Assembly: GCA_023053545.1 (NCBI GenBank)
Contig: JAKZAN010000005.1
Span: forward strand, 930,001-994,000
DNA from: Lepidurus packardi
Lineage: Eukaryota; Arthropoda; Branchiopoda; Notostraca; Triopsidae
Direction of reading: 5' to 3'
Length of the DNA stretch: 64,000 nucleotides
Positions within the stretch are counted from its first letter, which is position 1. Every line of letters begins with the position of its first letter. Below, piece by piece: positions 56,251 through 64,000 of the stretch. The translations under genes were made by a program, and so were the position numbers. The notes under the pieces are model-generated. The model had not been told where the DNA came from. It searched no databases and saw only the letters and a program-made list of their open reading frames with translations.

Positions 56251-56660
56251 ACCCAAATGGAGTGAAAGCCTGTTTTCGCTGTTTTTGCCATTTAAGACCT
56301 ATTGTATGGCACAGCGAAGACTTTTCTGTCCCCCAGGAAATTCAAATGTTGCAGCAAAAGACCTAACCGGCCACAACACTTTGAATTCCTGGCATACCTT
56401 TCCTTCTGGTTCTCGTGACGGCTCCCATCAGAAGGTGAATAATAGCTGTCTCCACCCAGCCTCAGCTTAGCAGATAAATAGCAGAAACAGTTGCGTTTTT
56501 CTTTTTCTTCTCCAAAAGGATGGCAAAACGCACGGGGATAAAGTTGGCTGAGCGGAACTGGATGAGTGAAAAGACCACACTCACACATTGAACCCTTGTA
56601 AACTGTTCGTGAAATTTGTCACCACCTAATAAACAGAAAAGAGACATCACTTAGTAATAC
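56250..56660 (-). repeat. Dispersed copy of the modular repeat
   Basis: This matches 50745-51000 through cttttctgtcccccaggaa, gacctaaccggccacaacac and cttctccaaaaggatggc. It shows that the same repeat flanks both sides of the 54412 TIR element. Confidence 0.65.
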
Positions 56661-58800
56661 TGTTCATGTTTAAACACAACTTAAGGTCTTCAGCTTTAAC
56701 AAGTTTGATTTGAGTCCCGGAAAAACACGTCATCCCACCCACTGGACAAACCGAAAATTGGCTGACCAGCCGTGTATGCGAATGCTCTCGCGTTGAGCGG
56801 CATGGAACAAGGACGGCAAATTGTTCGCTAGCTCGCTTCGGACGCGGTACCGGCTATGGCGGCCATTGCTAGGGAATATTAAATATTACGTTTTTCAACC
56901 GGAAAATTCAAAAAATTGGTTTCCACTGATATTTTCTTTATTTTAAACACGGGATTTTTCCCCGGGAGTGTATCTTTGTTGGTAGTCACGAGACTTGAGG
57001 AATTAAGCGAAATTTGAATATGGCTAAAATCGGATTGGATTTTTTTTTTTAAAGTGGAGACATAATTTTCGCCTCATTAAAGGAAAAGAAAGGCAGTGTA
57101 CGGGAACTTGAGACTTATTCTTAAGCGAATGAATGGCACTATGTAGTCAGTGGGAGCGAACAAACTTGAAAACGTTCGAAACCTAGTGACGCAGGAATAA
57201 TTTCGAAAATAAGCAATAGTGCCGCTGTTAATGAACAAAATGTGAACATAGTCACGCTGCTTGGTTAACAGTTAAGCTTTGATTGCTTTCAGTTTGATTA
57301 AAGTCCGATGGAGTCGATACGTTTAAAATAAAACGGGAGCAAATTACCTGAGGCGTTTTAACAATACGTTTTACACATTTTGAATAGAAAATTCAATGAT
57401 TTTTGTAAAAGAAAAAAAAAAGTAAAATATTGGTAAGTAATTAAACTGTGGAGTCTACGCCTCGCAGCCACATTTGCAGATTAAACTAAAAAGCTTACAT
57501 TTGCTTTAAAAGTCGTCTGAATGGATTAAATATAAACGTTCGTTTACATTTATAAATACATAAATTTAATGCACACAATGCAAATCAAGAATTGAAAGCA
57601 AAATCACAGTTGATGCAACCGCAGGCATAGAGTATATTTATACAGCGTTGTAGTTTCAGACTTGAAACTGTTCGATTTCCACGTCAAAAGAGAGCATGTT
57701 GTTGCTATGGCATGGTAAAAGGTGAAGGAAAAGGGGGGAGGTGGCTAAATTGGCGTTTGAAAGGCGACGAAACGAAGCGCGGGAGAGCGGATTTTTTGGC
57801 CAATCGCGGCAATCAGCTCCAGAGTTTGGAAAACGTGCAATGAGCAACCCCTTTTCATGCCAGTTATGCAAACTTGTTGGACTGTGGGAGAATGCATGCC
57901 CGTTCGTTTGAAATAAAGACAAACTTTTGAGAAAAAACGCCTTCTACTTTGTCTGGAGCAGTAGGCTCCCGTTTTCGAGGCGTTTTGGGAATGAACTGAT
58001 TCACAATCTTTTTTCATCTTGGCTGTTTTATCATGTCGGTTGAATCTTTTTCACATTTTTGAAACTTTTGGAATCTTTTTCTCATTTGCTGTTTCATTAT
58101 GCCAGTTGCAGACAATAAAGTCTTCTTATCGTGTTTCCCCTAGCTTTTACTGTGTAGATTGACCCCAGGTCTCTGGAAGGGAATCCGTTCTTTCGATTTG
58201 TCAAGAAGGAAAAAGGTATTTTGTGCACAAAGGTGCGACATGGGTGTTGCCCTCAATTAGTAAACGAGCCCTACATTTGTCTTTTAATTATTCAAAAAAG
58301 AACGACCAGGTGGGACACAGAAAAGAAATACAGACATTCCATTTGACGGGCCTGTTCTGTCAAAACTGTTGCACGATATAAGTGCTTCCACTTCTAGAGG
58401 TTTTCCTCCAGATTAGAGGTTTTTGACATTTTATTTCTAAATCTAGAGGTTTTAATAAAAAAATAAATAAATCTTTACTGTTTAGGTATAATAATTCAAT
58501 TCATCAATGCCAGAAATCCACCGAAAATAAGCCTAGTTGCGTTTCCTTTCCGGAACACTGAATGCATGTTCTGAGTGGAGCACCAGGTTCGCCCTCTTAT
58601 GCCCGTGACGTCATAGCTGTGGGATACCCTAGTGTGACTAGAAACGACTGACTGCACTCAGTGCAAGAAAGTGGCGAACAAGGTTCCCATGGGAGTCGCC
58701 ATGAGTATTACGAAAGGCTGCATTAAAACCGCATGGCAACGCTGTTTCTGTTTGTAAATAAATTCAGAGTGCTGTGTCTGAGATCGACTTCTATCATTAA
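56661..58800. other. Unassigned intergenic DNA
   Basis: No gene was recognised over 2.1 kb. An 88-codon minus frame at 57656-57922 lacks known motifs. Repeated tctagaggttttcc/tctagaggttttaa occurs near 58395-58455. Confidence 0.5.
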
Positions 58801-58833
58801 TTACATGCAATCTAGTCTAAACGTTCGTAAGAA

Positions 58834-59200
58834 ATGCTTAAGTGGCTTCGTAAAGATGCATCTACAATAGAAGATGGCACTGAACAACAGGGATCTAAAA
58901 GAAAACAGCCTGATTGCGATAGCGAAGAGCCAGTGGCAGGCCCAAGCGCAAGAGAACGTAATACAGAAGAAACATCTGTACATTGCGATCCTGTTGAACT
59001 CTTGATTCTGGTATATTATATTAAAATTGAACTTTGCTTTTTTAAGCTTACGTTATAATAGATGTAGGTGCGAAACCAGATTCAGACGGCAACGACAAGA
59101 AGAGAAAAAAGCTGTCATACACGCAGCAATGTAGAGATGCCTGGCTCGAAGAGCCTTTGTACAAAAGCTAGTCCAGGTGTTTTTTATGATCTCCGTACAG
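58834..59200 (+). pseudogene. Transposase-like N-terminal fragment (KWLRKD..., KKRKKLSYTQQCRDAWL)
   Basis: The ATG at 58834 opens MLKWLRKDASTIEDG and an acidic linker. A separate downstream frame carries KKRKKLSYTQQCRDAWLEEP, resembling the Lys/Arg-YxxxF--EWL--P motif found before BED-type zinc fingers in hAT-like (ZBED/DUF4371) proteins. A 50-bp GT...AG interval (about 59011-59060) lies between them but does not join the frames cleanly. No zinc finger or catalytic core follows, so this is probably a fossil. Confidence 0.35.
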
Positions 59201-59384
59201 AATGTTTCCGTCCTGTGAATTTTACGAAGTGATGGACGAGCAGCTTTTATTGTCAAGATTTCTAAAGCCAGGGTGCATACCATATACAGGCGTTTCCTTC
59301 GAATTTCAGCAATGCTTGAAAGAGCCAAGAGCAGCCCAATCTCACGATTTTCTCTTATTTGTTGGGAAAGCCTCGCAGGAAAAC

Positions 59385-59592
59385 TTGCTGGGTACGAGAA
59401 GATTCACCACAGCCAAAACCTGTTTTTACTAATCCTGTAAACTCACCACAACTTTTCTCTAATTCCCCACAGGAAAATTCACCACAAATGGCTCCACAGC
59501 CAAATCCTGTTTGTACTAATCCTGTAAACTCACCACAACTTTTCTCCGCCTCATCCGCCGCAAATTATTACCTCTTTCAGGTCTCGGCATAG
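59385..59592 (+). repeat. Coding-like tandem repeat (TNPVNSPQLFS)
   Basis: Two copies of an approximately 84-bp unit occur in one open frame: TNPVNSPQLFSNSPQENSPQ and TNPVNSPQLFSAS. They are separated by MAPQPNPVC. The second copy abuts the 3' truncation of the BEL pol fragment at about 59565. The frame could be the end of a proline/asparagine-rich exon, but it has no recognisable start or partner. Confidence 0.5.
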
Positions 59593-61186
59593 GCGAATGG
59601 CGTCTTCCTCCGCTGGCATGTAGTCTAAGTAGTCGTCCATGTAAAAGTTCTTCTCAACCAGTGGCGCCACATGTGGGAATTCCTCAGCTTTATCTCGAGC
59701 AGCTCTTCGCAGCACGTAGTTGCACACGGTCGGGGATGATCTCGCGCCAAATATCTGAACGGCCATTTCGAACGTCTCTGGTGGGGTTGCTGCGCCCGGC
59801 AATCTCCAAAAGAAACGAAGTGCTGGTCGATCACTGGGAATGACTTGCACTTGATGGAACATCGACTTGATGTCCGCGGAGACCGCTACGGAAAACTCCC
59901 TGAAACGTAAAAGTACGCCTAGCAGATTATTCAGTAAGTCGGGTCCAGTAAGTAAAGCGCCGTTCAAAGAAACACCACCCGTTTCCGCAGCAGCATCAAA
60001 TACCACCCTGACCTTCCCTGGTTTGTTAGGGTTGGTCACTGCGTGATGGGGGAGGTACCAAATGCGGGGGGGTGTTTTGTCCAACTCTGATCGGCTGAGC
60101 TTGTGGGCGTGGCCATCCGATACGTAAACTTCGATGGTCTTTACGTAGGACTTTGCGAGTTCGGGATTCAACTTCAACTTCCGTTCAAGGGCGAAGAACC
60201 GTCGCAGAGCTGTCTTCTTGCTGTCGGGCAGGGTTTCGGTCGACGAAGACCATATCAGCCCTGCTTCGTATCTTTCGCCAACAAAACGGACAGTCGACTC
60301 TAGTGTCTTCAGCGCCATTGCGTCGGTTTCCGATATCATCTTGCATGTTGTGGGTGTAACTCCTAGTGATTCGGTCGTCCAAAAGGACTTCATGCTCTCA
60401 TGAAGGTCATCGAACGTTATGTTCATGATATGCCGCTTGGTGGGGAACACAGACTCGACTTGGACTGGTCCCCTCAGGCTCCATCCAAAAGGAGTAAACA
60501 GCGCGCGTGGCCCTCTGACTCCAGGAGGCGGTTTTCGGATATCATCAAAATCAAGAGCTTCTGGTACGTCAGTGAAAATGAAAACGGTTACCTCGCCAGG
60601 CTCAGCTTCGTTCAATGGCAGATCTTGCAAGTGCGGCCAGACTTTCTTAAGATGGGGAATATTCCTCTTGCGGAAGGTCGATACCAGCGTCGGAACTGCC
60701 GTAGCTTCATCAGCTAAAAAGAACTTTTTCCCATCTAGCGAGGCGATAAGAAAATCCACCGTTTGGACCATCATGGAATCGCTCCCCTTGAACGTCTTGA
60801 GGTCTGCTTCTTCCATCGGGCCCTTCAGGTTCAGTTTGCGGGCCATGTCTTGGTGGATAAGCGTTCCATCGCATCCGGGGTCTAGAAGGGCGAACGTGTC
60901 GATTCTTCTACCATTAGCTCGTAGTTCGACTGGTACTATACAAAGTAGAGACACCTTGCGGCGCATCAGCCATGAAGGAGAGTCTTCGTTCTTGTGGCAG
61001 CTCACGTTGTTCACAGCAATGGAGTCTTGGCTAGATGTCGCTGGGATCTTGGCTTCGCCTTTTCTGGAGTACCTAGGTGGTCGGTGAAGTAAAGTGTGGT
61101 GCTTGGCTTTGCACCCGGCTTCTCCACAAACAGCCTTCGCAGAGCAATCCTTGGCCAGGTGTCCATCTCCCAAGCAGCGGAAAGCT
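59551..61186 (-). pseudogene. BEL/Pao retrotransposon pol fragment (gag knuckle, protease, RT)
   Basis: One 540-codon open frame holds the end of a zinc knuckle (CFRCLGDGHLAKDC, starting at 61186), an aspartic protease (FALLDPGCDGTLI), and the BEL/Pao RT (VRVVFDAAAETGGVSLN, SVAVSADIKSMFHQVQV, LRFFWRL, catalytic YMDDYLD). It stops at 59551 just after YMDD. RNase H, integrase and LTRs are absent, and the frame is cut on the left by unrelated repeat sequence and on the right by a P-like fragment. The remaining frame has no stop. Confidence 0.92.
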
Positions 61187-61668
61187 TTCTGCTACAGCTA
61201 CATTTTCTTCTTTAAGTGTATAGTAAATCCTAACTCGAACGAACAAATTAAAAAAAATAATCAACTGGAAAAGCTTCGCATGTCAATTCAGATAAACCAA
61301 GCAGTTTAAGTTTAGCAACAATAACACTAACTATCCCTGGCTCACAAAAGGATTCCTGATAAGTTTCCTGAAAAACGGACTCACACTTAAAAAGATACTG
61401 AATAGAGGCCCTAGGACCCTACGTCAGCCCCAAACTCCCTAGAGTGCCGGAGAGAAAGGTCACCAGTCCCCCGTTTTGAGAATGTTTTGTTCTCTTTTCG
61501 AACCCTTTTTATAGTAGATTTGGAATGCCTACTTCTGGGGTAGGATGGGCAAGTCTGTGAATCCATCCCTCCTATGTTCCTTGTTACCCCCACATCCTCT
61601 TGAGACCGAGAAAATCGTGTTAATCCCTTTACATTGGAAGATACCCCCAGTTACCATACTGTGAAACC
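61186..61668 (-). mobile_element. Truncated P-superfamily derivative
   Basis: This begins inside the element (ctttctgctacagctacatt, equivalent to 33329) and runs to cctt, about 11 bp short of the terminal inverted repeat. Left and right ends are therefore both missing. The internal deletion joint resembles that of 51245-52250. It lies precisely between the BEL fragment and the inverted duplication. Confidence 0.88.
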
Positions 61669-63139
61669 TTTCGCTCTTTCTTGTGATGGAACTAGGAAAC
61701 GCAGAGGGCACTAGGTATGCTAGGAGGTTTGGTTGCGGTAAATCGCCTAAAGATTTGCTGCAGTTTAACCTTCTGGGGGTCAGAAAAGCTTCCGTTGCTC
61801 CATTATGCGTTAGGTCTTCGCGTATTAGGTCTTTAAATGGAGCTTTTCTGGGGTTGGGGGGCGTGATTTGGATGGATTTGGCAGCCCGATGGAGCTAGGC
61901 AGGTCAGGGTTGAGTTCGAGTGTGGGTTCAAGAAGTGGGGTAAGTTTTTATCTTATTTTTTTTTGCTGAATACTAATAGTTTTAGTTTTTAATAAAAAAA
62001 GGCTTTTCAACTGGGTCCACTGCCGAAGACTATCTTCAATTGAAGCCTTTATGACGCTAAACTCCGTCCACTTGATAAGAAGACAAAGATTCTTGTGAGT
62101 TGCAGTTTCATCTTTGCTGGCATGGTAATTTTTTTATTTGAATGAACTAGATTTTTTTTATTAGTATCTGCCTTGTTATTCGCTAATGGGCTTCAGATAG
62201 AGCTCCGTTGTGCTAATATTCCGTATTGGGGAAATACCACGAGCAGGTCTGCTCATTTTCCGCGTGTTTTACAATATAGCAACGGAGCTTCCCCGGCGTT
62301 GGGTGGGCGTGGTTCGAGTGCATTGTTTGGCCCGTGAAGGACCAGCAGGCAAGGGACCGTATTTCGTGTATGGTGTTGAAGAGTAAGTTTTAAGTTCTTA
62401 ATTTTTTTAAATTCTATACTAATGTTGTTTTTATTCAAAGAGACTAATTGGATCTCCTGCATTGTTACTGGACATAATCTTTAAAGATGTCTATCCCTTT
62501 ATGTCGTTAAATTCCGTCCATTCTTATAAGGAAATAGAGATTCTTGTGAGCTGCAGTTATCAGTTTCATCAGATTCATGTTGGTGTTCATTACGCAAGGT
62601 ATTTTTTTTTTAAATTTGAATGAATTCGATTTTTTTTTAATGTTCGCCTTTTCCTTGGCTAATAGGCTTGAGATAGAGCTCCATGGTGTTAATATTCTGT
62701 ATTGCGAAAATGAGCGAGCAGGCCCGCTCATTTTCCGCGTGTTAGGTCTTACATGGTTAGCAAAGGAGCTTCTCTGGTGGACGTGGTTCGAGGGCATTGA
62801 GGAGCCCGTGAAGAACCAGCAGGCAAGGGACGGTATCTCGTGTGTGGTGTTGAAGAGGTGGAGTAAGTTTTCAATTCTTGTTTTCTAAATTTTATACTGA
62901 GGATGTTTTGATTCAAATAGGCTATCAATTGGATCTCCTGCGTTATTACTCAATATTCTCTTCAATGACAATGCCTTTATGTCGTTAAATTCCGGCCGTT
63001 AGAAGAAAACCAAGATTCGTGTGACCTGCACTCGAATTCAACAGTTGCTACCTTGGCGTTCACCACTGGAGGTAAAGTATTTTAATTTGAACGAACTAGT
63101 CTTTAAATTAATATTTGCTTGGTCCCAGGCTGTTATGGG
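61669..63139 (+). repeat. Inverted copy of the modular repeat (arm 2)
   Basis: This is the reverse complement of about 52251-53721, with scattered substitutions (for example, caccatgg with different neighbours, and gggtccctc against gggctcctc). It includes three modules, and the donor-like GTAAGT sites are now on the + strand. Together with the next element it forms the second arm of a >2.3-kb inverted repeat. Confidence 0.93.
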
Positions 63140-64000
63140 CACAGTATAGAGGTTTCACAGTATGCTAACAGGGCTATCTTCCAATGTTAAGGTTTTCTGA
63201 CGACCTTCTCGGTCCCCAGAGTAATATTCAGGTAAAAGGCCAGAAAATGAAAGGGTACATTCGCAAACCTCCCAGTGCAGTTCAAAAAAGGTCACAACGG
63301 TTTACAAAGCGCGTAATTTAAATCTATTGCTTTAAACTATGTGAGCTTAAAATAAAAGATGAATTAACTAGGTCAAAGCACAACACGTATACACATTATA
63401 GACTAGTTCGCGTTACCCAGGTTGGACCACGAGGAGGCAGTCTATTTTGCAACCCATACATAGGTGTTTTATAGTATACAGGTTTAACCCCATATACCAT
63501 AAAATACCCATGTATATTAATGTCTATATGTGTTGTTAGGACTATCTATGTCTATATACGAGTTATCCATTACATTGGTACTTTACAACTATTCCTAAAT
63601 GTTACTAACTTTTGCAAGTTTAGTATTTTTCTTAACAAGTTTAACTACGGCTCTTTCTGCTACAGCTACATTTTCTTCTTTAAGTGTATAGTAAATCCTA
63701 ACTCGAACGAACAAATTAAAAAAATAATCAACTGGAAAAGCTTCGCATGTCAATTCAGATAAACCAAGGAGTTTAAGTTTAGCAACAATAACACTAACTA
63801 TCCCTGGCTCACAAAAGGATTCCTGATAAGTTTCCTGAAAAACGGACTCACACTTAAAAAGATAGTGAATAGAGGCCCTAGGACCCTACGTCAGCCACAA
63901 ACTCCCTAGAGTGCCGGAGAGAAAGGTCACCAGTCCCCCGTTTTGTGAATGTTTTGTTCTCTTTTCGAACCTTTTTATAGTAGATTTGGAATGCCTACTT
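63140..64000 (-). mobile_element. Non-autonomous P-superfamily element, cut by the window end
   Basis: The terminal CACAGTATAGAGGTTTCACA starts at 63140, preceded by gttatggg, the complement of the cccataac target of the 51245 copy. It is the same insertion as 51245-52250 carried by the inverted duplication (coordinates sum to about 115390). Its other end lies beyond 64000. Confidence 0.94.

Noticed and set aside
57656-57922. Minus-strand 88-codon ORF
   Set aside because: No recognisable motif or supporting gene structure.
51390-64000. Inverted repeat as a pure assembly artefact
   Set aside because: The arms differ by multiple substitutions and have different inner flanks, which a fold-back artefact would not produce. 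A chimera is still listed as testable.

Overview
The window looks like nuclear DNA of an arthropod. Two host genes with short spliceosomal introns are recognisable: a grainyhead (grh) transcription factor on the + strand and a NEDD1-type WD40 protein on the - strand. There are also nuclear copies of mitochondrial DNA (NUMTs). They keep the ancestral arthropod order nd2-trnW-trnC-trnY-cox1 and only make sense with the invertebrate mitochondrial code (AGA=Ser, ATA=Met, TGA=Trp). The species cannot be named from this. Most of the rest is transposable elements, many of them nested.

Layout. 1-1466: satellite with a 20-bp unit. 1467-3450: 5' half of a non-LTR retrotransposon. 3604-4526: PIF/Harbinger transposase remnant, followed by a (TA)n microsatellite that holds a degenerate Gypsy element (4777-10842). 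10935-21736: seven consecutive grh exons encoding the CP2/Grh DNA-binding domain. Exon 3 is interrupted by a 910-bp non-autonomous element of the P superfamily with an 8-bp target duplication. 21808-26439: a young, intact Gypsy element antisense to grh. 26445-28200: small repeats and a foldback element. 28211-31254: NEDD1-like gene, with its terminal exon duplicated in tandem and its N-terminal exons missing. 31441-36178: a LINE interrupted inside its endonuclease domain by a 3.2-kb P-like element that encodes a THAP-domain transposase. 36180-38170: unassigned. 38182-46580: a NUMT interrupted by a nearly intact LINE and carrying a 1.48-kb tandem duplication. 47306-48937: 3' half of another LINE (RT tail and RNase H). 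49339-56650: small TIR elements and a modular divergent tandem repeat. 58834-59592: transposase-like and proline-rich fragments. 59551-61186: BEL/Pao pol fragment. 61186-64000: P-element derivatives and a >2.3-kb inverted copy of 51390-53720.

The unifying theme is the P-like family (terminal CACAGTATA, 8-bp target duplications). One near-complete copy carries a transposase with a frameshift and a nonsense codon. At least four internally deleted or truncated derivatives share its ends. One sits in a grh coding exon, and others lie at the edges of a large inverted duplication. The grh insertion carries a GTAAC donor in the same splice phase as the native donor, so an in-frame product remains conceivable.

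Limits: splice sites were called by eye, clade names of retroelements are approximate, and no database or expression data were available.
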